Below the pieces are notes generated by a model. That model made no database searches, had not been told where the DNA came from, and saw nothing but the letters and a program-made list of their open reading frames with translations. From Enoplolaimus lenunculus (taxonomy: Eukaryota > Nematoda > Enoplea > Enoplida > Thoracostomopsidae), in NCBI GenBank assembly GCA_030248215.1, contig JASANG010003092.1, positions 62,001 through 126,000 of the forward strand: a stretch of DNA of 64,000 bases, read 5' to 3'. Positions 25,201 to 39,124 of this stretch are shown one piece after another. How positions within the stretch are numbered: the stretch's first letter is position 1; each line of letters opens with the position of its first letter. A program made the position numbers and the translations under genes.

Positions 25201-25990
25201 GCCTCCCGAAGAGAAAGAATCCGCCTAGGGGAGGGAAAAGGAGAAATTAGCCTGGGTCATGGGCCATTTGAAGACAGTATGCCCCGCGAAATATATATTA
25301 ATCGACAATATTAGGGCCCGTATTCTCAATTGTGTATAGCATCTATTACCAGTTATTGGTATTCAAACTCACAAATTGTTGCGGTAGCATATCTCAAATT
25401 TTGCACAAAGGGTAAATCAAACCTGAAAATTGTGATGAATTTCTGAGCTTTCCGTTCAGTGATAAGAAAGTCCCAAAACCTGTCATAAACTGTTGATAGG
25501 TGCTACACAACACATATTTGAGAATATGGACAAAAATACTAACCTGTCAGAACACTGAAGATTGAGTTCTGAGCTGGCAACTTCTTGATCTTCGAGACAC
25601 TTTTTGAAGTTTTCACAGTTACACCGTTTCTTTCCGGAAACCTGATGAAAATTATATAATAAAAAAACATACCAGAACATTCAGCCTAAAACATAGCTAA
25701 AAATTGATAGATTAACACGTTTATACTCAGTATTTCTGCATCGACCACAGTGTTCTGCCAATGAACAAAGGTTTAAATTCCTATGTTTTTGGAAAAACGG
25801 TAGCGCGTATATTGCAATACAGGTTGGATAACGATAAACATGTGCATCTTGAAAGTTTTAGATCTTATATATAATAACAGAATTTGTTAGAGAATGTTCC
25901 AAATTTTGTTCCCAAAACGTACACACCACTTACCCCAGATAAATATAGGGTCGCCAGTAATAGTGAGACATAAAAAGTTACGAGATTCAT
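22233..25990 (-). CDS. Secreted cysteine-rich protein with basic processing sites, 278 aa, 6 exons
   Basis: Minus-strand exons: 25990-25934, 25641-25544, 24705-24335, 23589-23490, 22976-22851, 22317-22233. They total 837 nt with matching phases; TAA is at 22235-22233. Exon 1 encodes a signal peptide (MNLVTFYVSLLLATLYLSG), and the mature protein begins near VSGKKRC. There are 16 cysteines: 26, 28, 34, 49, 53, 67, then 163, 166, 167, 181, 204, 210, 222, 244, 246 and 257. The cysteine-free middle is strongly basic, with RSKR (84-87), RRRR (114-117) and KNKRK (140-144), which look like furin or proconvertase sites. The tail is basic (RKKRRNRQRNRRQQ). The C-x-C..C spacing near 244-257 faintly recalls GFR-alpha/GAS1 modules, but this is not secure. 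Export and disulfide folding are well supported; function is unknown. Introns 2 and 3 contain MITEs. Confidence 0.85.
24193..24310. repeat. Dispersed repeat, GCCCGTAGCCAGCTCACC family, copy 1
   Basis: Contains TGCAGCCCCTCCTGAAATTT, a C-run and GGTGAGCTGACTACAGGCC. It matches copies near 40885, 43270, 48371, 54438 and 56555. It lies in intron 3 of the secreted-protein gene. Confidence 0.6.
25314..25531. mobile_element. MITE, GGGCCCGTATTCTCAA family, copy 1
   Basis: The left end GGGCCCGTATTCTCAATTGT and the right end ACACATATTTGAGAATATGG are inverted repeats. Shared inner blocks include ATCTATxACCAGTTATTGGT and CTCAAATTTTGCACA. The right end lies 12 bases inside intron 2 of the secreted-protein gene, next to the splice donor at 25543. 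Confidence 0.75.
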
Positions 25991-26199
25991 AGATCTTATC
26001 ACTTCCAAATCATTTTTAGTTATATTATAAATTACCAGACATCGTTATCTATGCTGAATTTTATAATTAATATCTCACGGCTGTGAGGTCTTAGACACTG
26101 GGATTGGAAATGGTCAATGAATCCGGTCAATGTATACCACAGGGGCTTTCCCTTTTTCTACGGTGGAAAACTTATGACCAGGAGTAAAGCGCAGTCACT

Positions 26200-27730
26200 C
26201 GCGTATGACGGTTAGAAATTCTGCTGGTTTGGTAGGAAAAATGACAAGCATAAGTTTGGCTGGGAAAACTGGAAAAGTAGAAAATTCAGACGCCTGAATA
26301 TTCCCTGGTGCGGTAGGAAAAGTTATAGGTTTAGACAAGGTTCGTGAAAGCAGGAAAAGTTAAACGTATAGGTGTTCTCCAGGTCTTGTTTTGTTGGGTA
26401 GGAATGGTTTGGTTGCGTTGTCTGAAAAATTGGGATGTGTGGTTCAACTTGAAGAACGGGATATAAGAAAAGCTGAAAATTCAAGCATAGGTATATGATT
26501 TTTTTGGGTTTGTAGGGAATATTGGAGGTGTAAGCGAGTTTCGGAAAACGCGAATCGCGGAAAAGTTAAACGTATAGGCTTTCTCCAAGTCTCGAAGGGA
26601 AGGAACCGCGTTGTTGGTTAGTCGAGAAAATTGATATGTGCGATTCGGTTTGAAAAACGGGAAAAGTGGATATTCAAGCGTAGGTATATCATGCCTTTTG
26701 ATTAAGAAAAAAAGCCGAAGGACTATCAGAGATTCGGAAACCGGGAAAAGCGGAAATGTTAAACGTATAGGATTTCTCCAGATCTGCTAGATAAGAAACA
26801 GTATGGTTGGCTTGGCTGGAAAATAGAGATGTGTGGTTCGGTTCGGAAAACGGAAAAGGTCGAAAATTCAATTCTAGGTATTGGATTCCTTTTGGTTCGC
26901 AGGGAAAGTTTAGAGGTGTACGCAATGTTCGGAAAACGGGAAAGTAGAAAATTTGAACACTTGCTTTCATGTGGTTGGTAGGGAATGCCTGAAGCGTAGG
27001 TTTTTTTAGAAAACGAGACAACTGGAAGCTTCAAAACGCATGGGTTTTCTATGGTTAGGCAGAAAAATTCTGAAGCGCATAGCTTCTTTGGAAACCGGTA
27101 AAAGTGGAAATTGTGAAACGTTAAGCTTTTCCTTGGTTTGAAAAATTCTGAAGCGTAAGTTTTATTTAGAAAACGGGAGAAGCAGAAAATTAGTGTGTTT
27201 GTTTCTACCACACCCACAGCATTTCTACCCGTCACACAGGAGTGCCTACGCTTTAGATTTTTTCTACCAAACCATGAAAATATAGGCGTTTGAATTTTTC
27301 ACTTTTCCATTTTCCGAACAAAGTTTACGCTTCAAATTTTCCCTACGAAACCTGAGAATATCTAGACGTATGAATTCCGGCGGTTTTGTAGTTTTCCTCC
27401 CATACTCCTGCACGAAGCATTTTATTACTGATACCGCTAAATTTGGAAGGTCGGCAGCCCCCATCCTGTTAGTATCTATTTAAATCGCCGGAGAGTTTTA
27501 CAATTTGTCTTAATATACGTCAATGATTGTGGCGTGGGAAACTTTATTGTATTGAAAAACTAAAAAGGTACCTAAATTCTATACGTTTTAAATTTTCCAC
27601 TTTTTCCGTTTTCCAAACAAAACCTATGCTTCAGGTTATCCCTACCAACCCAGTGAAAATAATAGGTGTTTAAAGTTCCCACTTTTCTTGTTTTCCAAAC
27701 AAAATCAACTTTCAGACTTTCCTTAACCGG
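26200..27730. repeat. Diverged minisatellite built on GGAAAACGGGAAAAG and CAAGCGTAGGT, with an orientation switch
   Basis: Roughly 60-120-bp units repeat the order TTCAAGCGTAGGT.., TTTGGTxGGTAGGGAAA, then TCGGAAAACGGGAAAAGxGG. From about 27250 onward the same words appear in reverse complement (CTTTTCCxTTTTCCGAACAA, TTACGCTTCAAATTTTCCCT). The array is therefore an inverted arrangement with its centre near 27.24 kb. Units are diverged, so the array is old. Confidence 0.75.
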
Positions 27731-28100
27731 AGCTGAAACCAGAAGCAATAAATTTGTTACCGAAAAATTTATTTTTAACGATATTTTAACGCTTTTGGTG
27801 TAAATAGCCCATTTAGATTGCCAAAATTTTTAAACAAAAGCAGCAGCTGGAAACGTGTGATAAATTATGAAGTTCGGCACAAATTGAAAACTTTGGCAAT
27901 TACACGCTCTCAGACAATTAAAACAATAAGTTAGTATAATATGTAAATCTTTCTTGTAAATTTTTGGAATGAGAAAAATTTTCAATATATACCAAAAACA
28001 GGTGAAAAAATAACAGATTTATTACCGGAACCGGATTGTGAAAAATGCAGCATTTCGTCATTTCGTGATCGGAACCGGAATTACGGTTGTACCTTGTACA
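27727..28100. mobile_element. CCGGAA-rich MITE, truncated or decayed copy
   Basis: Contains AACCGGATTGTGAAAAATGC and GGAACCGGAATTACGGTTGT at the right end. A left interior (ACGATATTTTAACGCTTTTG, then ATTGCCAAAATTTTTAAACA) is shared with 37330-37420. The left terminus is unclear. Confidence 0.6.
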
Positions 28101-28893
28101 GGGTAACTGCATTTTGCGGTATCGAAATTCAAAACGGTTGACACACACTCGAGTCGCAGCAACTATAGCAAAGTTTAAGTCCAAAAATTTACATTTACTA
28201 CTAAAACAAAAACTGTAAAAAAATCCATTGACGCAGTGTAGTATTTTGATTGTACACGCAATTTTATAACAGACGTTGACAACAAACAAACGTTAAAACT
28301 GACACATTATCTTAACAATTTGGCATTGGTATAGGGGATATTATCTCTCCGAAATTTCCATAAAGACACCGCAAAGCGCACTTTAATAATCTGTATAATA
28401 ACCTGGATTAGAAGCTTTTTCTCGATCACTACGCTCGCTCACTAAACGTCGGTTTAGGCTATATTGTTAGCTCCCAATATGAAATCGTGGCTACGCTACT
28501 GCTTTTAGTACTCAGATTTCACATATTATATATTTACAGTTTCAAAATAATGAAAGATTTAAGTAATGAAAAAACGGTAAATTATACTTATAGTTTGCCT
28601 ACAAGCCGGCTAGGGGCTCAACGCTTGTTACAGCAAGTTTTTTTAAATTAAGACTCTAATTATATGTACAATAGAGTAGTATTTATTTCTGTCATCTCAA
28701 AGTAAAACAGGTCGAAATAAGTTTATATATGCAATCATTCAGAAATAATTGCAAAATTACTTTGGAGCGTCATGGAAGGTAGGTATATACAACCAAGTGA
28801 GATACTGACCGACAAAGCTATTTTAGAAATACGAAAAATTCATTACTGCAAGCTGGAGCAGAATTTTATTAGCACTACAAGCTCCGGCACCTA

Positions 28894-29030
28894 TATAGAA
28901 CAGGGCCGGATCGTTTTCCGGGGGAGCTATAATAGAGTCAGTTTAAGCTTTAGACTAATTTTTTGCTTAAGCTTAGGCTTTGGCTTAGGAATACGCTCAT
29001 TCAAACGCTTAGGCTTATATAAGCGTATAA
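28894..29030. mobile_element. TTAGGC-bearing inverted-repeat element, partial copy
   Basis: Begins TATATAGAACAGGGCCGGA and runs into AGCTTAGGCTTTGGCTTAGG with further TTAGGC-like words. It matches the complete copy at 62396-62562. The right terminal repeat is missing or unrecognisable. Confidence 0.55.
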
Positions 29031-29751
29031 AAGTAATTGTGATGCAGTGTATTGTGAATTTAGTGCAATGTACACAGACTGCACTGGATTGCTGAGGGTC
29101 ACTGAGGAGGGTTAAGCAAACTGAACTCACGTCAAGAAGTGTGCACAACAAGCTCTTATACACTTCCCCTCATGCTTAAGCTTTGGAAATATTTACCAAT
29201 ACTGCTATCTCTAAGCCTAATCCAAGGTGCAATCAGGTAGTAAATTTTAAATACGCATTATTTTTCAGCCAGCAGAAAATGCAACCGGAATTCCAGTTCC
29301 GCTAGAGGAAGACGGTATTTTCACAATCCGGTTCCGCTGGTAAATCCGGTGTTTTTCACCGGCATTTTCGGTATTAAAAATTTTTCTCATTGGAAAATTT
29401 AAGAAAAATTGGCATAACTTAAATATTTCTCAAGAATTGTTCGAGCATGCATTGCCAAAGCTTTTCCTTGAGATCTTAATGCAACTAAAAACTATTTGGA
29501 AGGAAGTTTACTCGTGCACAAGCGAAACTAATAAGTATGCCAAACAATTATATTACAATAAAAATAAAAGGTTTTGAAATTTCAAATAACGCAACGATCT
29601 AAAAATTAAGGTTTTAACATTTTGAATTTGAAACGAATGCTTCCCCTTAATCTATTATACATCGGCCAGTTTTTCCAACGCTGCAATGGTTCCGTGCAGA
29701 GACGTAAAATACACTGCCCTACAACACGTAATTAGTTGGCATCTTTATGGA

Positions 29752-30079
29752 CAGGGTGCAACCGGAATTCCGGTTCCGGTGGGGAAATCCAATATTTTTC
29801 ACTATCCGGTTCCGGTAATGAATCCGGAATTTTTTCACCAGAATTTTCCGGTATTTTCGATATAGAAAATTTTTCTCATTTGAAAATTTAAGAAAAAATG
29901 GCATATGCTCCATAATTTATCATGTTTCCATCTATTAAATCTGTTTCAGGATTTTAGCATTCTAAATGGTGTGTTTTTGGAGCATTAAAAACGAGAAAAT
30001 AGCGTTAATAATAAAATTTTCGATAACCAGTAGCTTCTATTTTCCGGTTCCGGTATTTTATAATTGCGGTTGCGCCCTG
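29752..30079. mobile_element. CCGGAA-rich MITE, left member of an inverted pair around NAC-alpha
   Basis: Starts CAGGGTGCAACCGGAATTCC and ends TTGCGGTTGCGCCCTG, giving terminal inverted repeats. The interior has repeated TCCGGTTCCGGTA blocks and an ATTTTTCTCATTTGAAAAT core. It is the reverse-complement partner of 37230-37614. Confidence 0.8.
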
Positions 30080-31056
30080 AACAGAACTGATAATTGAGGC
30101 ACGCAAATATTCATCGTGCTTTCTACACTTTGAAAAAATATAACGCATTCACCGAAATTTTTACGATTTTGGAACAACTTTGCGGACACCAATTTTCACC
30201 GGAAACGGATAGGTACCCGGTTTACACCTTGAACCTGAGCTTATAGTATAGCGTAGAACTAAACCCAAGCAAAAATTTATCTATAAAGCTGAAACTTACT
30301 CTAGGGGCCATCCAAGCGTTTGCCGAAGCCTTGACCTAAAGCATTAATGTAAATTGCGGGGTATAACAGGTCTATTTCCGGCTTCGGTACATTCTGCCAG
30401 AGGTACCGGCAAATTTAGTAGTGAAATTTTATGTAGTTTTACTTAACCTATTTGGTGCTTTCTTTTAGCCTTTAAGCGAAAATGAAACACTAAACAAATA
30501 AACTTTGCAAAAAACTATTCCAAATTTTACAACCCGTTTCCGGAACCTCCATCAGAAACTCATCCGGAGCCCTAGTTGTACTCTGACATTGTATTGAAAC
30601 TGGAGAAAAAATAGTGGATACACCAATTTTCCAAAATTTTAGATGAAGTCCGTGATTTTTATTTCATATGTAAACAACTACAGCATATCTGTAACGCAAG
30701 ATTGAGATGCTCGAATAAACAAAAATTTATATCCTTTACTTGACGATATCTCAGAATTCAAACGAAAATGTGGCAAAACATAGCAAACAATGTTTATTAA
30801 AAGCATTTGCACCTGAACACAATGCTTGGAACAATCGTTCGCGTTGTCAACAATCCCAACCTTATTGCACGCAATAAGCATAGCAATTTCGATTTATCAA
30901 AATGTGAGCTAGAGTAATAAAAGAACTTAAAAAATTACTAAACTGGAAAATATTACGCAAAAAAGTTAGTCTAAAGCTTAAACTCATTCTATTCTAGTCA
31001 AACAGAAAAACATTCCCTTAGATATACATTATCCCTGTAACAGTATATGCATATTC

Positions 31057-31456
31057 CAGGGTACAAAACGAAACTGGATTATCCGGCATCGGAATCAGAA
31101 CAGCAAATTTATACCGGAATCGGAGCTACAAATTTTGTGACTATACGGATAATTTGTATTAAGTATAATATTGATTTAGGGTGTCTGTTGGCCGACAACA
31201 ATTCTGGAAAACGTCGCATGAACAAATTGGCAATCATTTTTTGGCTCTATAAACTAAACTACAATCAGTTATTGATAAGTTAACTCATCGAAAGAATTTA
31301 ATAGACAAATGGTGCAGAATTTTTATACAACATATCACAACAAGCAGGCCTAAAATTAAAATGTGGAAATTCTGATTTCAAGTGATTGTGAAATCGGAAT
31401 CGGAACTCGTTTTGAATCGGAATTGTAATGGGAATCGGAATTCCGATGGCATCCTG
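31057..31456. mobile_element. CCGGAA-rich MITE, diverged GGAATCGGAA subtype
   Basis: Starts CCAGGGTACAAAACGAAACT and ends ATTCCGATGGCATCCTGG; both ends carry CGGAATCGGAA-type words. It lies just beyond the 3' end of the NAC-alpha coding region. Confidence 0.6.
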
Positions 31457-31691
31457 GTATATTCCAAAGCATAAGCCCAAGACTCAGCGTAAGGATAAGC
31501 CTATAGCTTAAGCTTACACTGTTGAGTCCAGCGAAAAAACGGTTCACCCTTATATATACATGGGCCGAATCACAATCGTATAAACAAGAATAACTCAAAA
31601 TACAAAGTTGTAAAACATTCAGTCACAAAGCAACGGGTCTTGAAGGTTTGTTTCCTACGTCAAATCCCACCACGTTGCTGTACCAGAAGTA

Positions 31692-35044
<3,353 letters not shown>

Positions 35045-35175
35045 GATTACAATTATTCAATCAACTACCTGCTTAATCAAGATTATATATTAACTTATTA
35101 TAAGCCACCAACGGGCATAAATAACACTTTCACCCTGCAATCAAATAGGTAGAATCTAGGTGTATTCGTATTCGA

Positions 35176-35564
35176 GTGAAACCGGAACTACAATGTACCG
35201 GGACCGGAATTTTAAAAAATTACCGGAAACGGAACTTGAAAATGAAAAATACATGCCACCAAAAATTCATTTTAATTTTCTGTTTTCAAAATATTATTGA
35301 TGAAATAACTCTGGTTAAAGATAGATATTCACTTTATCTGCTGTATTTTAGATTTTCACAATCCACGGAAGCGCTACTACCTTCGATGGTTTATTTCGGT
35401 CGATTGTCAAGGTTTATATATGCTATACGAATGAAATTATTTAATTTTTATCGTCATTTAGTAAAATGTCTTAATTTCCACCGACCAAAATTAATGCCGG
35501 AAATTTTATTTACCAGTACCGGAAGGTCCAAAAATTCCGAAATTGGAATTCTGGTTGCATCCTG
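35176..35564. mobile_element. CCGGAA-rich MITE, copy upstream of NAC-alpha
   Basis: Starts GTGAAACCGGAACTACAATG and ends GGAATTCTGGTTGCATCCTG. It has terminal inverted repeats and repeated ACCGGAA words. It begins about 130 bases upstream of the NAC-alpha start codon and may abut its promoter. Confidence 0.65.
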
Positions 35565-36004
35565 ACGTATATATACTAATACTGAAGCCTAAAACAAAGA
35601 TGACACCGTAGCATTCTGAATTTCCAGTTTCGATTCCGGTATAATTGAATACCCGAATAAATAGCGCAAACATACGAAAATCAAAACGTAATGCACATTG
35701 CATAGGCACTAAACACTACACAGCCTAGTGCACTGGTAAAAAAACAACGGATGTAACAGCTAAAACAAGCACTTGAAGCAGTGCCGCAAAAACTCAGCTA
35801 ACAAAAGTGTTGGCCCACGCAGGCAAAAGCAGCTGGTTCGAAAGCAGCCGTGACCAACTGTTTCATCTACTGCACACTAACATATGAAATACATTGCTCG
35901 TTAGACCGCGCAAACTTACACCGTTCTGCGCCCTGCTCTGTGTGAAAAGTCAGGTACGCTAGGGAAAATTTTTAGTTCTGAGTGCTTAGCATCTGAAAAT
36001 GAGG

Positions 36005-36078
36005 GACATTCCCATGAGGTTTCGTACTCGGTCCACAGATTATCAGTCGAGTGCGCTAGCCACTGCGCCACGCCGCCT
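36005..36078 (-). pseudogene. tRNA-derived fossil resembling tRNA-Ile(GAT)
   Basis: The minus strand reads GGCGTGGCGCAGTGGCTAGC, with a good A-box and a paired GCGC D-stem. Then comes an anticodon-like loop CTGATAA and a B-box-like GAGTACGAAACC. The anticodon stem and acceptor stem do not pair properly, so it is a decayed tRNA or a SINE head rather than a working gene. Confidence 0.5.
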
Positions 36079-37229
36079 CACAACCAATTGCCAAGTGTTT
36101 CTGTTTTATTATACCTTTCAAGAAACTCAACCTACGTACACATGTATTTTGGCCCTTCCATGTTTTTACTGCTGCTGCATATAAAGGCACTACATATGCA
36201 GCAGTGAGTTACCGATATACAACCTAAGCACGAGGTTATTACTTGTCTCCATGCATCCGAATGTCACTTTGTTCTGTACATTTTAATTTTAAAACTTCTA
36301 GTCGCTCATGTACAATCATATTCCAGGTGATATAGACCACAAAAACAGGTGAATAGGGTCAAAACGTAACAACTCCAGCGACATTTCGTGCTATTCTTCA
36401 TCACCTGATTGCGATTTTAATACAGTCATCATCGAATCTTTTCGTTAGTAACAGTTTTAGCTAATTTTACTAGCTAAAAGACCACTGTGTTAGTAGCCGC
36501 CACCAATATACAAAATTTCGCATAAAAACGGGCATATCAGGCTAAAATTATAACTTTTGCACCTGTCTCAATGCAAGATGGGCAGTCGGCAATTTTGAAA
36601 CCTTAAATTTAGCACGTTTTGAGATATGCTAAATACTTGTTGGAAGCAATTTTGTCCACTGAAAACTACAATATTAGAATATTTCGAACACATTAAACGT
36701 CGTTATAATGCTAATAATTTTTGTTTGGTACAATTAATCAAAGGACTGGCCCCGCAAGCCGAAGCCAAGCCTAAGCGCTAAGAAGTCAGCCTAAAAGCAA
36801 TAAGTTCGTCCAAAATCTATGCCTACAACCCTTAAACTGTGCCACAGCTTGCATAGAAAATCAAGTTTCTCAATCTTTTGGTAGGAACGGTAAAAAATTT
36901 CATCACACTGATGTTTCCCCGTGTTCCTTAATGCAGTATTGCCTGGTCACTGCAATAATTTCGTAGGCTAAACGTCGGACAGAATACGCTCGAGAATTGG
37001 GGGTTACTTGTGATAAACCTTGTATAAATAACAGAGTATGAGAACTTCCAGTAAAGATTACCGCAGCTTTATGGCAGATAAATAAAATTTTGTAAATTTG
37101 GACAGTTGTGCCTTTAAAACATTTCATATTTATTGTTTCGGTATCTCTGGGAACTGTAAGATACCTAAGCCTAAAATTTATGCCTAAAGCAAACAAACGT
37201 CTAAAAGGCCTGTAAGCATATTCCATAAG

Positions 37230-37614
37230 CAGGGTGCAACCGGAATTACAAAATACCGGAACTGGAACCAGAACCCGAAAGTTAAAAAATTGCAGGAGCC
37301 GGAACCAGAAAATAAAAAATATATACTTGTTAGCGAAAAATTATTTTTAATGCTGTTTTATCGCTTTTAATGCTGTAAACAGTGTAAACACACAATTTAG
37401 AATGCCAAAATTTTGAAACAAATGCAGTAGGTGGAAACATATGATAAAATTATGAAGCATATGCCGATTTTTCTTAAATTTTCAAATGAGAAAGATTTTA
37501 TATATCGAAAATACCGGAAAAATTCCGGTGAAAAAAATCCGGATTCATTACCAGAACCGGATAGTGAAAAATATTGGATTTCCCTACCAGAACCGGAATT
37601 CCGGTTGCACTCTG
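37230..37614. mobile_element. CCGGAA-rich MITE, right member of an inverted pair around NAC-alpha
   Basis: Starts CAGGGTGCAACCGGAATTAC and ends AATTCCGGTTGCACTCTG. It is the reverse-complement relative of 29752-30079. The homology continues beyond the element, to about 37900, into sequence matching 29470-29751. Confidence 0.8.
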
Positions 37615-37942
37615 TCCATAAAGATGCCAACTAATTTATTACGTGTTGTAGGGCAGTGTATTTTACGTCTCCGCACGAAACCATTACAGCGTTGGAAAAA
37701 CTGGCCGATGTATAATAGATCAGAGGAATCATTCGTTTTAAATTCAAAACGTTAAAGCTTAATTTTTTTCGTCGTGGCGTTACTTGAAATATCAAAACGT
37801 TTTATTTTCACTGTACGTGATATAATTGTTTGGCACTTATTGGTTTCGCCCTTACACAAGTAAACTTCGTTCCAAATAGTTTTTATACTTGCATTAACCC
37901 TTTCTCACATGAATATTTTCTATTTCCCCTGAGACCTACTTT

Positions 37943-38012
37943 TATGCTAGGATTCGAACTCCATGCGTATACCATCACCATTCAGCTATTGGAGCTTGAC
38001 GCTCGAGCGCGA
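37943..38012 (-). pseudogene. Possible tRNA-derived SINE head
   Basis: The minus strand contains a good B-box (GGAGTTCGAATCC) and a weak A-box (TAGCTGAATGG), but the spacing is too short for a complete tRNA. It is only a hint of a tRNA-derived element. Confidence 0.25.
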
Positions 38013-38325
38013 GGGGGCTCTCACGTCTTGTGGTAATTTAGTACAATGTATACGTGTTGCAATTGTTAAACACGGTGCGATATATATTATTTAACGTATA
38101 CACAATGCACTGAGTTCAAGCAACTAAAAGGAAATCAAAAAAAAACTGCCCCCCCAAACTCCACCCCAAAAAAAACACCCCTACTACACCAGTCTATACT
38201 GTGTTGTTCTATTTTCGAACGTTGTAAAACCATTGATCTTTTGATTGTATTGCCTAGAGTAAGCAAATAATTCACTCATGGACTGCATAGTATTGTTCCT
38301 CATGTAAAAGAACAACAACTATATA

Positions 38326-38542
38326 CACTAAAAAATGGTGAGTCAGACTGACTCTCTCTGAAATAGGCTTCGCCTGACTACACAACTGAGTCAAATTCGA
38401 CTCCGCCAGAGTTAAATTCGACTCACTGAGCGATTCAGTGAATCGAATTTGTCTCTGGCGGAGTCGAATTTTGACTCTGTTTGTGTAGCCAGGGAAAGTC
38501 TATGTCGGAGAGAGTCAATTTGACTCAACATTTTTTGCAGTG
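38326..38542. mobile_element. MITE, TGAGTCAAATTTGACTC palindrome family, copy 3 (217 bp)
   Basis: Ends CACTAAAAAATGGTGAGTCA and ..CATTTTTTGCAGTG, flanked by TA. It is more diverged than the two 209-bp copies, with TTCGCCTGACTACACAA in place of CTACGGGACTACACAAA. Confidence 0.8.
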
Positions 38543-38872
38543 TACACACACTCTTCTCTGTCTGCAGAAGAATTTATTCGATTATACGGAAATTTAGGCT
38601 TTCGTTTGAAATTCAGTAAATCGAAGATTAGCAACGCTTTTATTTTTCGCGACTTCGCCTCAGCAATGTCGTGTTTAGATGGTTGTTCGCTCAATTTTTG
38701 ATTTGCTTATGCATTATGTACGACGTAAATTTTATGTTGGTTATAATGCGTCAATGTGTTATCGCAATATATTAATATCAAAACAGAGTTTCTTAAAATG
38801 TAAATAAAGGCATCTCTACAATACATAGGAAAGTAAGTGCAAAACATTAAACATGGTTAGTGAATGAATAGC

Positions 38873-39124
38873 TTAAGAATGCACGGGTAAAGTTAGTTTT
38901 AAAGTGTTGTTAGAATAAACATAATTTGTGGACGTAGATGTTGAAGAACCATGTTTTGAATCGGATTGGCGGAACGTCTTACACAATGCGTACAAATAGC
39001 CTGCGTTTAATGGCAAGTTCTTTATATCTAGCACTAAATGTGTTTTGCGAGAAATTTCACTTGTTGAGTTAACTTTTGGAGAACATGTAAACGTCACGTT
39101 CATTTTCCCAAAAGCAATATGCAT
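38873..39124 (-). CDS. Orphan open frame of 83 codons, possible exon
   Basis: An ATG-to-TAA frame whose codon choice resembles the confirmed exons. The translation begins MHIAFGKMNVTFTCSPKV and is rich in S/T/N, with a few cysteines. No signal peptide or known domain is seen. A second open stretch on the same strand (about 38700-38545) could be spliced to it, but no phase-consistent junction is convincing. It may be a chance frame or part of a small unknown gene. Confidence 0.25.
   Translation of the reverse strand: MHIAFGKMNVTFTCSPKVNSTSEISRKTHLVLDIKNLPLNAGYLYALCKTFRQSDSKHGSSTSTSTNYVYSNNTLKLTLPVHS

Larger units (their letters stand above)
25991..31691. other. Repeat-rich intergenic stretch without a supported gene
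   Basis: Between the 5' end of the secreted-protein gene and the 3' end of NAC-alpha there is a diverged minisatellite (about 26200-27730) and several CCGGAA-rich MITEs. TTAGGC-bearing element pieces lie near 28890-29030 and 31450-31570. Open frames here (for example 26759-27235 and 28772-29095) are built from repeats. No splice-linked exons were found. Confidence 0.6.

Noticed and set aside
26759-27235. 158-codon minus-strand frame with repeated F/S/K-rich words
   Set aside because: It is a translation of the GGAAAACGGGAAAAG minisatellite; the repeats belong to the DNA array, not to a protein.
26200-27730. CRISPR-like array
   Set aside because: The units are diverged and contiguous, without conserved direct repeats separated by unique spacers, and the genome is eukaryotic.
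36903-37226. 107-codon minus-strand frame
   Set aside because: No recognisable domain, no splice support, and an uneven composition; kept out as probable chance reading of intergenic DNA.
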